From: Sandaracinaceae bacterium
GTDB lineage: Bacteria > Myxococcota_A > Polyangia > Polyangiales > Sandaracinaceae
DNA length: 64,000 nucleotides
Direction of reading: 5' to 3'
Assembly: GCA_040218145.1 (NCBI GenBank)
Contig: JAVJQK010000122.1
Location: 248,001-312,000 of the forward strand
Shown one piece after another: positions 39,098 to 47,094 of this stretch (position 1 is its first letter; every line of letters begins with the position of its first letter). Under the pieces are notes generated by a model. The model was not told where the DNA came from, did not search any database, and saw nothing but the letters and a program-made list of their open reading frames with translations. The translations under genes and the position numbers were made by a program.

Positions 39098-40516
39098 TTA
39101 GGGCTCAGTTCCACCGGCGTCGAGCGGGATGGCGACGCAGAGGATGGTGCCGGCGCCCGGGAAGCTGTCGGCCCAGGCCTCCCCGCCGTGGGAGCGGACC
39201 AGCCCGCGCGCGAGGGACAAGGCCATGCCGAGCCCCCCCACGCGTCGCCCGGCGGGCTCCGTGATCTCCTGGAACGCCTCGAAGATGCGCTCGACCTCCT
39301 CGGGAGGGATGGCGCCGAGCGCGTCGTGGATCTCCACCCGGAGGTGCCGCTCGGGCCCTGGCGGACCGTACGCCACTCGCGCGCGCAGGCGGATCCGCGT
39401 GTTGGAGAGCGCGGACGCGGAGTGGCGGAAGAGCGCCACGACGGCCTGGACGATGCGCCGCTGATCCACGTGGACCGGCGGGAGCCCTGGCTGCAGCTCG
39501 GCGACGATCTCGACCTCCTGCCCCTGGACGAGCGTCTTCGCGCGCGTCACCGCCTCGGTGAGGATCTCGACCGACGGCGTCCAGACCCGCCGCAGCTCGA
39601 GCAGCCCCGCCTCGAGCCGGGCGAGATCGAGGATGTCCGTCAGCAGGGTGATCAGCTCCTCCGCGCTGCGCCGGACCATGGTGACGCTCTCGCGCTGGCC
39701 TTCGGTGAGCTCGCCCTCCATCCCGTGCTCGAGGATCTGCGCGAACCCGACGATCGAGTTGAGCGGGCTCCGGAGCTCGTGACTCATCGCGGCCATGAAG
39801 CGCGTGCGCAGCTCGCGCGCGTCGGAGATCTGGTCTCTCGCGCGGGCGTCGGAGCGCGCGTCGGCCTCGAGCTGCGTGGCGCGCGCGGCCAGCTCCGCGT
39901 CGAGCGCTCGAAGGCTGGGATCGCGGAGCAGCGGCACCACCGGGCGGATGAGCCCGTCCGGCCGCACCTCGATGCGGTCGAGGAAGTCGGCGTAGGTCCC
40001 CGCCTCGCGGTCGTTTCGGCGGGCGCGACGGAAGGCGAAGGCGGCGAGACCCAGCGCGAGGGCCACGGGCGCGGCGGCGAACCAGGCGCCGACCACGGAG
40101 GCGCAGACGAGACCGAGACCGGCGAGCGGCGCGAACGCGGCCAGCGCGGCCGGTCCGGCTTCGGCGTCGTCCGGCTGCTCGCGGGCCCAGGCTCGCTCGA
40201 CGGGGACGGCGCCGAGGAGCACCACGCCGAGCGTCAGCAGCGGCGCGTCGGCCGTCCCGAGCCAGAACCGCGGCAGCAGGAAGAGCGCCGTCGCGACGGG
40301 GGGCACGAGCGCGGCCCGGAGCGCCGCGTGCCGGCCGCCCGTGAGGAGCGCGCGGAGCGCCCAGACACCGCCGAGCACCTGCACCGCCGCGAGGAGCAGC
40401 GCCGCGTTGACCGGCGGCATCTTGATCTCGAGCGCGAGCGCGAGCGCGGCCAGCGCGAGGGCCTCGGCCGTCGCGGTGAGGACCACCCGCAGCGCGGTTC
40501 GACCGAGCGTCCCCAT
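39098..40516 (-). CDS. Membrane histidine kinase 1
   Basis: 472 residues. The N-terminal ~180 residues contain about six hydrophobic helices. After a linker there is a HisKA domain with the H-box MAAMSHELRSPLNSIVGF, then the HATPase domain, which is abbreviated: the N-box appears as VVALFRHSASALSN, where the expected N(L)xxNA is replaced, and the G-boxes are weak (RRVGGLGMALSLARGLV). ATP binding may therefore be reduced. It overlaps the upstream kinase by four bases (ATGA). No response regulator is next to it. Confidence 0.88.
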   Translation of the reverse strand: MGTLGRTALRVVLTATAEALALAALALALEIKMPPVNAALLLAAVQVLGGVWALRALLTGGRHAALRAALVPPVATALFLLPRFWLGTADAPLLTLGVVLLGAVPVERAWAREQPDDAEAGPAALAAFAPLAGLGLVCASVVGAWFAAAPVALALGLAAFAFRRARRNDREAGTYADFLDRIEVRPDGLIRPVVPLLRDPSLRALDAELAARATQLEADARSDARARDQISDARELRTRFMAAMSHELRSPLNSIVGFAQILEHGMEGELTEGQRESVTMVRRSAEELITLLTDILDLARLEAGLLELRRVWTPSVEILTEAVTRAKTLVQGQEVEIVAELQPGLPPVHVDQRRIVQAVVALFRHSASALSNTRIRLRARVAYGPPGPERHLRVEIHDALGAIPPEEVERIFEAFQEITEPAGRRVGGLGMALSLARGLVRSHGGEAWADSFPGAGTILCVAIPLDAGGTEP

Positions 40517-41448
40517 CAGTCGGCCTGCCGCGGGAGGATCACGTGGAACGCGGAGCCCTCCCCGAGCCGGGTCTCCACATCGATGCGTCCCCCGTGCCAC
40601 TCGACCAGATCGCGGGTGAGCGCGAGCCCGAGGCCCGTGCCGCCCCGTCGCGACTCTCGCGAGCCCGCCTGGGAGAATTCCTCGAACAGTCGGGGGATGT
40701 CCGTCTCGGGGATGCCCGGTCCGGAGTCGCGCACGGTCAGCCGCACCCCGTCCTCGTGCGGCGCCGCCTCCAGGGCGATGAAGCCCTCGCGGGTCGCGCG
40801 GATCGCGTTGGTCCCGAGGTTGATGAGCACCTGCCGGAGCCGACGACCATCCGCGTAGGGCGACGGCGTCGTCGGGTCGACCTCGCACCGCATCTCCACC
40901 ACGCCCTGCGGGAGCTGGCCTTCGAGCAGACGCGCCACCTCGCGGACGAGCGCGCCGATGTCGATGGGCTCGAGCAGCTGGGGCGTCTCCTGGCTCGGCA
41001 CCCACTCGGACAGCACCGCCTCGACGAGCTCCTGGAGATAGACGCCGGCCGAGCGGATCGCCTCCACGTCCTCGCGCTGCGTCTCGTCGAGAGGCCCGTC
41101 CACCCCCTGGAGCAGCACCTCGGTGAACCCGAGGATCGCGTTCAGCGGCGTCTTGAGCTCGTGCCGCACCGCGGCGACGAACTCCTCGCGGAACCTCCCC
41201 GCCGTCTCCGCCTCGAGGCGCATCCGATGCCGCGCCTCGGCCGCGCCCTCGATCCGCTCCTCGAGCGAACGGAGCGCGGCCGCGAGGCGGGCGGACTCTG
41301 CCCGGCGCGGTTTGGCCAGAAGCAGCGCGAACGTCGACACGACCCCGAGCGCGATCCCCGTCCCCCAATCGGCGCCGGCGGCCTGAGCCACGCCGAGGGC
41401 TCCGACACAGACGACCGCGGCGGCGGCGAGACGGAACGGTGCAGACAC
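40516..41448 (-). CDS. Histidine kinase 2
   Basis: 310 residues. One or two N-terminal hydrophobic helices (LAAAAVVCVGALGVAQAA), then a coiled coil, the H-box VAAVRHELKTPLNAILGFTEV, the N-box LINLGTNAIRAT and G-boxes DSGPGIPE and GGTGLGLALTRDLV. It is a full orthodox kinase core with almost no sensor domain. GTG at 41448 is preferred because TACCGT lies six bases upstream. It is paired with kinase 1, and neither has a linked response regulator. Confidence 0.88.
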   Translation of the reverse strand: MSAPFRLAAAAVVCVGALGVAQAAGADWGTGIALGVVSTFALLLAKPRRAESARLAAALRSLEERIEGAAEARHRMRLEAETAGRFREEFVAAVRHELKTPLNAILGFTEVLLQGVDGPLDETQREDVEAIRSAGVYLQELVEAVLSEWVPSQETPQLLEPIDIGALVREVARLLEGQLPQGVVEMRCEVDPTTPSPYADGRRLRQVLINLGTNAIRATREGFIALEAAPHEDGVRLTVRDSGPGIPETDIPRLFEEFSQAGSRESRRGGTGLGLALTRDLVEWHGGRIDVETRLGEGSAFHVILPRQAD

Positions 41449-41469
41449 GGCGGCACGGTACACTGCGCC
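41449..41469. promoter_or_regulatory. Overlapping divergent -10 elements
   Basis: Two opposite start codons lie only 21 bases apart. TACCGT on the minus strand (41460-41455) ends six bases before the kinase GTG. TACACT on the plus strand (41459-41464) ends five bases before the sulfotransferase ATG. They share the TA at 41459-41460, so polymerase binding for one gene would exclude the other. Confidence 0.45.
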
Positions 41470-42408
41470 ATGGCGTCCGGCATGCCCCGTCCTCGACGGC
41501 TTTGGCTGGTAGGCGAGCAGCGAAGCGGCACCCGCTTCGCGACCGAGGTTCTGTGCGCCTTCCCAGGCGTCGAGACGGCGGGCAGCGTGCTCCAAGCGCC
41601 GCTGCGGCTGGCCTCCGAGCTCGGCGTCGGAGCTGGCTCGGCGTTGACGCGAAGGGAACGGCTGGCCCTCACGCGATCGATGCGCCACCCGGGTGACGGC
41701 GAGCGTCTCTTCGAGGCGTCGGAGGAGCCGAGCCTGGACGCGCTGCTGTGCCGTCGCTTTGGCTGGCGGCATCCGGACGCGGTGTGGGTCGTCTCGAAAG
41801 ATCACGGTCCGTTCGAGTGGGTGCCTCGGCTGCTCGCGGAGACGGACTTCACAGTCATCGCCTTGGTCCGCGATCTGAGGGACGTGGTGCTCAGTCGTTG
41901 GACGCGCGGGGAGGAGGCCCTCGACGGCGTGGTGAGCGCCTGGAAGCGCAGCGCGCGCCAGCTGGCGGAGCTCTCTCACCCTCGATTGCTGGCGCTGCGC
42001 TTCGAAGATCTGATGAGCGCGCCCGAGCAGGCCTTGCGACGGGTGGGTCAGCTGCTGGATCGGGAGGTGAGCCTGGAGCAGACGATCGCCGCGACCGAGG
42101 CGTGGAGCCACCTGCGGGCCGACTCCAGCCACGGCGACGTGCGGCGCCCCTTCGAAGGCGTCGCGGTCGAGCGCTGGCGTCGACACGGCGACGCCGAGTG
42201 GGTGAAGCACGCCTCGGTCGTCGCCGCGGACGAGTTGCGCCTCTGGGGATACGAGGTGCCTCGGGCTCCCGTCGGCGACGTGGTTCAGGCGTGGAGGCGC
42301 TACGCGAGGGCCGAGCTGCTACGGGGCGCTCGCGTCATCGCGACGCGTGCCCGCCGACGCGCTCTTCCGCCCATGAGAGAGCCGCGTCCGGACGCGGGCG
42401 ACGAGTAG
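41470..42408 (+). CDS. Sulfotransferase family protein
   Basis: 312 residues. The 5'-phosphosulfate loop is LWLVGEQRSGTRFATEVL (positions 11-28), with RSGTRF as the P-loop-like core, and the 3'-phosphate motif is LVRDLRDVVLSRW. It would transfer sulfate from PAPS; the acceptor is unknown. It is transcribed toward, and overlaps by 90 bases, the S26 peptidase gene of the peptide cluster. A tailoring role for that peptide is possible but not shown. The Arg-rich C-terminus may bind membrane or nucleic acid. Confidence 0.82.
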   Translation: MASGMPRPRRLWLVGEQRSGTRFATEVLCAFPGVETAGSVLQAPLRLASELGVGAGSALTRRERLALTRSMRHPGDGERLFEASEEPSLDALLCRRFGWRHPDAVWVVSKDHGPFEWVPRLLAETDFTVIALVRDLRDVVLSRWTRGEEALDGVVSAWKRSARQLAELSHPRLLALRFEDLMSAPEQALRRVGQLLDREVSLEQTIAATEAWSHLRADSSHGDVRRPFEGVAVERWRRHGDAEWVKHASVVAADELRLWGYEVPRAPVGDVVQAWRRYARAELLRGARVIATRARRRALPPMREPRPDAGDE

Positions 42409-42720
42409 ACGCCCGGCCTCGAGCAGATCGCCGGGCTTGAGCCTACGAGGCCGCGGATCGCGCTGGAGCTCGACCCGCCCGATCACGCTCTCGGAGCGAG
42501 TCATCCCGACGCGCGCGCCAAAGTGGTCTCCTGCGTGCAGGAGCCAACCCGCCCTTCGCCCCGTGGGAACCGACAGCAGGACACGATGGCAGATTATCGG
42601 GTCGGCGCCGAACGCCACGATGTCACCCGCGCGAGGCGGCCGCTCGAGGGGCACCAAGGACACCACGTCCCCCACTTGAAGGGTGGGGGACATGGAGCGC
42701 CCGGCGATGAGCAGCCGCAT
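42319..42720 (-). CDS. SipW-type S26 signal peptidase-like protease
   Basis: 133 residues from the ATG at 42720. Catalytic Ser9 lies in GRSMSPTL, followed by VGDVVSLVP and AGDIVAF. His45 in ICHRV replaces the general-base Lys of LepB, and Asp65 lies in AGDHF, so this is the Ser-His-Asp (ER/SipW) variant. There is no clear transmembrane anchor, so it may be cytoplasmic and act on a small substrate. It starts 11 bases after the stop of the 55-residue peptide gene, and I infer leader removal. A longer frame to 42792 would overlap the peptide gene in another frame and is unlikely. Confidence 0.75.
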   Translation of the reverse strand: MRLLIAGRSMSPTLQVGDVVSLVPLERPPRAGDIVAFGADPIICHRVLLSVPTGRRAGWLLHAGDHFGARVGMTRSESVIGRVELQRDPRPRRLKPGDLLEAGRLLVARVRTRLSHGRKSASAGTRRDDASAP

Positions 42721-42731
42721 CGACCCACGAG

Positions 42732-42899
42732 TCAGCTGTTCGTCGTGCCACCGAAGACACAACTCGCGGGACCGCCGGGCAGCTTCGCGCACGCGAGCGC
42801 GAGCGTCTCGAACTGCGCGGTCTCCTGAACGCGCGGTCGCTCGTAGGGCCGCTTGCGCTCGGTGGTGCCAGAGCGCGGGGAGTATTCGGAATCGTCCAT
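42732..42899 (-). CDS. Putative RiPP precursor peptide (55 residues)
   Basis: Too short for usual gene calls. From the ATG at 42899 it encodes 55 residues: N-terminal MDDSEYSPRSGTTE, leader-like KRPYERPRVQETAQFE (residues 16-31) and a C-terminal part with Cys37 and Cys47 in CAKLPGGPASC, ending GGTTNS. Tyr19-x-x-Pro22 fits the leader motif recognised by PqqD-type RRE domains of lasso pathways. The final Ser is the residue that lasso HPr-kinase homologues phosphorylate. Third-position GC is high, as in real genes here. An AGAGG lies 11 bases upstream. It sits between the FG-GAP gene (15-base gap) and the S26 peptidase (11 bases). Function inferred. Confidence 0.7.
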   Translation of the reverse strand: MDDSEYSPRSGTTERKRPYERPRVQETAQFETLALACAKLPGGPASCVFGGTTNS

Positions 42900-42914
42900 G
42901 ACTCTGTCTGCCTC

Positions 42915-45900
42915 TCAGTAGTGAATGAGCATGCGGCCCTGGTTGGACATGAAGGCGGGATCGCCCACCGCGAGGTCGGCCGCGCCGTCCCCGTTCACGT
43001 CCCCGATGTAGGCCGCATGGAAGCCCTGGAGCAATCCCGAGCCGCTCGCGCCACTGAACGTCACGCTGTCGGAGCGCACCCCCGCGGTGGTCGAGCCGTC
43101 CCGGTAGAACAGGTGCGAGGTGCCGGGCATCGTGCCGTTCTGTTGGGAGCCGGCGTAGATGTCCGCCACGCGGTCACCGTCGACGTCTCCGAGCGTCATC
43201 AGCCACGGGTGGCGCCCGAGGCCCAACCAGCGCCCGAAGAAGTCCTCGACGCCGCTGGTCGAGTCATTCGTGTACGTGATGGTCGTCGCCCCGGTGAACC
43301 CACTGGCCGTGCCGAGGTAGGCGACGATTCGTCCCCCCGACACGGTGTTGTGCACCAGCGCGTCGAGGAAGCCGTCTCCGTTGATATCTCCGCCCCCGGA
43401 GATCGCGAGCCCGAACGAGCTGGCGCCACCCACTCCGATGGTCTGGAGCCCAGTGAGCGGGATGCGAACGAGCCCCGAGCCCACGTAGGCGCGACCCGTC
43501 AAGAAGCCTACGACAGCGCCAATACCCATCCCGGAGTCACCGGCCGAAGCGATGATCAGGTCGTGGAGCATGTCACCGCCTAGGTCGCCGCCGAGCGTCG
43601 ACACAACGTTGCCGAAGCCAGCGTACGTGATTCCGTCGCCCGACATGACGAACCCATCGGGTCCGGTCGCGCCCGGGACCGCGGAAGCGGTACCCGACGT
43701 GTAGGCCATCGAGCCGAGGAGGATGTAGACGTGTCCTGAACCGCCGCCGGTCGCGCCCATGGCGAGATCCATCAGCCCGTCGCCGTCGAAGTCTCCGGCC
43801 GTGCTAATGCTCCATCCCAACCCGGCGAACGTGTCCGGCCCCGAGCCCGGCACTCCGTCGTCTCCCACGAAGCACACGTCGGCGCCGGTGCAGGTGAAGG
43901 GCGCCGTCGAGGACGCGAAGACGTCGATCGTCGAGGGCCAAGGAGTGGTGGAGGGCCGACCGAAGAGCACGTAGACCGCGCCATGGAAGTTCTCGCCGTC
44001 CACCGCGAAGCCCGTGTCGCCGATGGCGATATCGCCGCGTCCGTCGCCGTTGAAGTCGCCGATCCCGGCGATGGTGCGACCGAAGCGGTTGCCGCTGGCG
44101 GTGGAGGTGAAGGTGACGTTGGCGGTGGCGCCGAGCCCGGTGCTCGAACCGAAGTAGAGGTAGGCCTCTCCGCGGCCGCCCACGAGGACGTCGTCGACGC
44201 CGTCGCCATTGACGTCACCGATCGGCGCGACCAGCTCACCCATGCGGGCGCTGCCGACGCTGCCGCTCTGCACCTCCTGCTCGAGGAAGGCCAGCGTGAC
44301 GCTGGCGCCCATCGCGGGGATGGGGGTCAGCGCGCCGCCCGCGTCCGCGGCCCGGAGCACGCAGAAGACCGTCTCCCCAGGCCGGAAGCCGCCGATGTCC
44401 TCGGACTGCATCGCGCCTGGAGACCCGGGCGCCACCGACACGACGAACGTGTCGGCTGCCATCCAGCCCGCCTCGTCCGTGATCGCCGCGTCGGCGCAGC
44501 GGAGGTCGTAGCTCTGCAGCCGGCCGCCACCCACGTCGGCGACCGCCGTCCAGCTGAACCGGGCGACGCCCCCGCGGCGGTCGGTGACCGTGGCTGCGAG
44601 ATCGTCGATCGCATTGGTCGGGGGCAGCGTGTCGACGGTGACGTTCACCGTCGCGCTCCCCGAGCCGCGCGCGTCCGTCACGCGGACCGTGATGGCCGAC
44701 GGCCCCTCCGGGAGCGAAGTGCAGAGGCTGATCGCGCCGCCCGCGCCCACCGTCGTCATGACCGGCGGGCTGCCGCCCACCGTCACGTCCACGGTGGAGC
44801 CGGCCGCCGCGTCGGTGGTGCCCTGGATGAGGCCCTGGAAGCCCGCCATGCCGCCGTCGCAGTCGTCACTCGAGGTGAGCACGCTGCCGTCCATCGGAGC
44901 CGTGATGCTGACGCTGGGCAGGTCTTCCACCGTCACCGTGCACGCGGAGCTAGTCCCGGCGTTGCCAGCGTTGTCGACGGTGGACGCGGTCACCGAGAGC
45001 ATGCCGCCCGCGCCGTAGTTCGCGTTGACGAACGTCACGAGGGTCCCACCGGTGAACATGCGCGAGGGCATGTCGATCGGCGCGCCGCCGCCCGCCGGGG
45101 CGATGGTCAGCGTCACCGTGTCGCCGACAATCCCGTTCGTGTAGACCACGTTGGTCTGGTACTGGAACCCCGGCGTCGCCATGTCCTCGTCCTGCGTGGT
45201 GGGGCGGAGGATGGCCCCGCACATCGGGCGACCGATGGACAGGCTCGGCGCGACGCAGTCCGCGGTGATCGAGACACCGCTGGAGGTCCCGATGAGCCCG
45301 GACACCTCCTGCCGTGCGATGAGGTTGTACGACATCCCGTCGCCCCGCGTCGGCAGCGGCGCCATCGCGAAGGTCGCCAGACCCGCGTACGGAGGCGGCG
45401 CGCCTGCGTCGGCCACACAAGCGGCGGTGCCGAGAACGGTGGAGGGGGTCTCGCGCAGGAGCGTGACGTCGACGCCCACGTCGGTGCAGTAGACCTCGAC
45501 CAGCGCCTCGCACGCGGGCGTGGACGGCATCAGGTCGGCGGTGCGGCCAGCGGTTCCGGCGAGGTTGTAGCCTGCACCCACGCTGGGCGTGAGGATCTCC
45601 ACCTGCGGCGCCATGGTGCGGACGCGGATCCCGCTCATGCCCTGGCTCACGTTGCCCGCTTCGTCGCGGGTCTGCACGCAGATGTCCTGCGTCGCCGAGG
45701 CCCCGAGGGTCACGCGCTGCATCCACGAGGCAGAGGCCGCGCCGAAGGGCTGCGCGTCGATCCCCGTGCACGGCCCGACTCGTAGGTCCACGCAATCCGC
45801 GCCCGCAGTGCCGAGCGCGTCGATGTCGATCTCCGTGGTCGAGCCGTCGAGGTCGTCCATCTCCGTGAAGAGTTGCCCCTCCGTGGGCTCGTCGAGCGTC

Positions 45901-46946
45901 ACTCCACACGGCGTGATGTCCACCGTCCACTCGGCGGTGGACGTGGTGAGGTTCCCGGCATCGTCAAAACACTGGGCCTGGACCCGATGCACGCCCTCGC
46001 TCAGCTCGACGTTTCCGAACGTGGCGACCATCGCGGAGGGCATCTCGCTGAGCGCGCCCGCGGTGTCTCCGTCCAGCACGAGCCGGATCGGCTGGTTGGC
46101 GCCGTCCGCGCTCGTCGTCACTTCGAAGTCGGACTGGAACCCATCGGCGTCGGAGTCGTCGTCGCTCTGGTTCAGGAAGCCGCTGTCCGTCGCCGGGTCG
46201 GTGATCTCGCAGCTGGGGCCGTCACAGTCGACGAAGATGTCGCCGCCGAAGGTGGTGTCGCAGGTCACGCCGCTCTCGTCGGTGACCTCGACCCGAAGGG
46301 TGTTGGGGGTCTCGCCGCGGTTGCCGAAGACCACTCCGTCGAAGCGGACCGCGCCGCCTTCGACGCGCGCCGTGCGACGCGGGGTGCCGTTGACGAAGAC
46401 GCGCGCCTCGGCGCCGTCCGCAGCTCCGGTCGACGCGAGCACGGTCGTCTCGAACGACATGCCGCAGGCCATGCCGTCCGTGTCGTCTTCGCGCCCGAGG
46501 GTGGTGCTGTCCCCGCCCGGCTCGGGCGTCAAGATGTTCACCGCGAAGCAGTCGCCGTTCACGGTCACCGAGACCTCGGCGGACACGACGCCTCCCTCCT
46601 CCGTCAGGGCCACCAGGGTGTGGGCCCCCGTGCTGAGGGTGACGCCGGACCAGGTGATGAGGCCGGCGTCCGTCACGTTCGCGGTGGCGACCGACGCGCC
46701 GTCGAGGCGGAGCGTGACCTCCTGGCTCACCGCCAGGCCCGTGGCCATCGCCTCGACGGAGATCTGGACCCCCTCGAGCTCGTCGTCGACGTCATCGGCC
46801 AGCGAGAGGGCGGCGCCATCCATCGGGCTCGTGATGACGATGGACGCCTCGTCGGGGTCGGGTCCGCACGAACAACCTGTCGCAGCCATGACGAGCGAGA
46901 GGCCCGCGATGACGACCAAGCGATTGAATTTGACTGAACGGGCCAC
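42915..46946 (-). CDS. Large FG-GAP/Ig-like repeat lipoprotein
   Basis: 1343 residues from the GTG at 46946, preceded by GGGGAGG. The signal VVIAGLSLVMAATGC leads to a lipobox-type Cys. The N-terminal two thirds contain Ig-like modules with repeated ITSPMDGAALSL / ITDPATDSGFL / ITAPMDGSVLTS openings, many Asp and pairs of Cys. The last ~400 residues have FG-GAP/VCBS repeats (IGDFNGDGRGDIAIGD, GDFDGDGLMDLAMG, GDVNGDGAADLAVGDP), integrin-like calcium-binding blades. It is probably surface-exposed. It lies inside the peptide-modification cluster and directly precedes the peptide gene. Confidence 0.85.
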   Translation of the reverse strand: MARSVKFNRLVVIAGLSLVMAATGCSCGPDPDEASIVITSPMDGAALSLADDVDDELEGVQISVEAMATGLAVSQEVTLRLDGASVATANVTDAGLITWSGVTLSTGAHTLVALTEEGGVVSAEVSVTVNGDCFAVNILTPEPGGDSTTLGREDDTDGMACGMSFETTVLASTGAADGAEARVFVNGTPRRTARVEGGAVRFDGVVFGNRGETPNTLRVEVTDESGVTCDTTFGGDIFVDCDGPSCEITDPATDSGFLNQSDDDSDADGFQSDFEVTTSADGANQPIRLVLDGDTAGALSEMPSAMVATFGNVELSEGVHRVQAQCFDDAGNLTTSTAEWTVDITPCGVTLDEPTEGQLFTEMDDLDGSTTEIDIDALGTAGADCVDLRVGPCTGIDAQPFGAASASWMQRVTLGASATQDICVQTRDEAGNVSQGMSGIRVRTMAPQVEILTPSVGAGYNLAGTAGRTADLMPSTPACEALVEVYCTDVGVDVTLLRETPSTVLGTAACVADAGAPPPYAGLATFAMAPLPTRGDGMSYNLIARQEVSGLIGTSSGVSITADCVAPSLSIGRPMCGAILRPTTQDEDMATPGFQYQTNVVYTNGIVGDTVTLTIAPAGGGAPIDMPSRMFTGGTLVTFVNANYGAGGMLSVTASTVDNAGNAGTSSACTVTVEDLPSVSITAPMDGSVLTSSDDCDGGMAGFQGLIQGTTDAAAGSTVDVTVGGSPPVMTTVGAGGAISLCTSLPEGPSAITVRVTDARGSGSATVNVTVDTLPPTNAIDDLAATVTDRRGGVARFSWTAVADVGGGRLQSYDLRCADAAITDEAGWMAADTFVVSVAPGSPGAMQSEDIGGFRPGETVFCVLRAADAGGALTPIPAMGASVTLAFLEQEVQSGSVGSARMGELVAPIGDVNGDGVDDVLVGGRGEAYLYFGSSTGLGATANVTFTSTASGNRFGRTIAGIGDFNGDGRGDIAIGDTGFAVDGENFHGAVYVLFGRPSTTPWPSTIDVFASSTAPFTCTGADVCFVGDDGVPGSGPDTFAGLGWSISTAGDFDGDGLMDLAMGATGGGSGHVYILLGSMAYTSGTASAVPGATGPDGFVMSGDGITYAGFGNVVSTLGGDLGGDMLHDLIIASAGDSGMGIGAVVGFLTGRAYVGSGLVRIPLTGLQTIGVGGASSFGLAISGGGDINGDGFLDALVHNTVSGGRIVAYLGTASGFTGATTITYTNDSTSGVEDFFGRWLGLGRHPWLMTLGDVDGDRVADIYAGSQQNGTMPGTSHLFYRDGSTTAGVRSDSVTFSGASGSGLLQGFHAAYIGDVNGDGAADLAVGDPAFMSNQGRMLIHY

Positions 46947-46996
46947 GATCTGCCTCCCCTTCGACCAGCGCGTCTCGCCCGCGAGGGCTCCGCTGA

Positions 46997-47002
46997 AGTA
47001 TA
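46997..47002 (-). promoter_or_regulatory. -10-like TATACT before the FG-GAP gene
   Basis: On the minus strand TATACT lies 50 bases upstream of the GTG at 46946 in the short gap after the radical SAM gene. The -35 is poor. It suggests that the FG-GAP gene, peptide and peptidase can be transcribed apart from the modification genes. Confidence 0.35.
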
Positions 47003-47043
47003 ACAAGCTCACTGCCGGCATTCTGGCCGGCCTCACCGCCGAG

Positions 47044-47094
47044 TTCAATCTCCACAGTGCCGAGCACTCGGGGTGACTGGTACGGCTTCTTCCC
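47044..47094 (-). pseudogene. Leader-like segment of a second precursor, start lost
   Basis: In a frame different from the radical SAM gene, codons 47091-47044 read KKPYQSPRVLGTVEIE. Aligned to residues 16-31 of the 55-residue peptide it is identical at eight of 16 positions (K, P, Y, P, R, V, T, E) and similar at others. The codon just before is GGG, one base from GTG, with AAGG about seven bases further upstream. Third-position GC is higher in this frame than in the overlapping radical SAM tail. The frame stays open to 46792, with a following LGGEAGQNAGSE and no Cys. It could be a start-less precursor, a sequence error, or chance. Confidence 0.4.
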
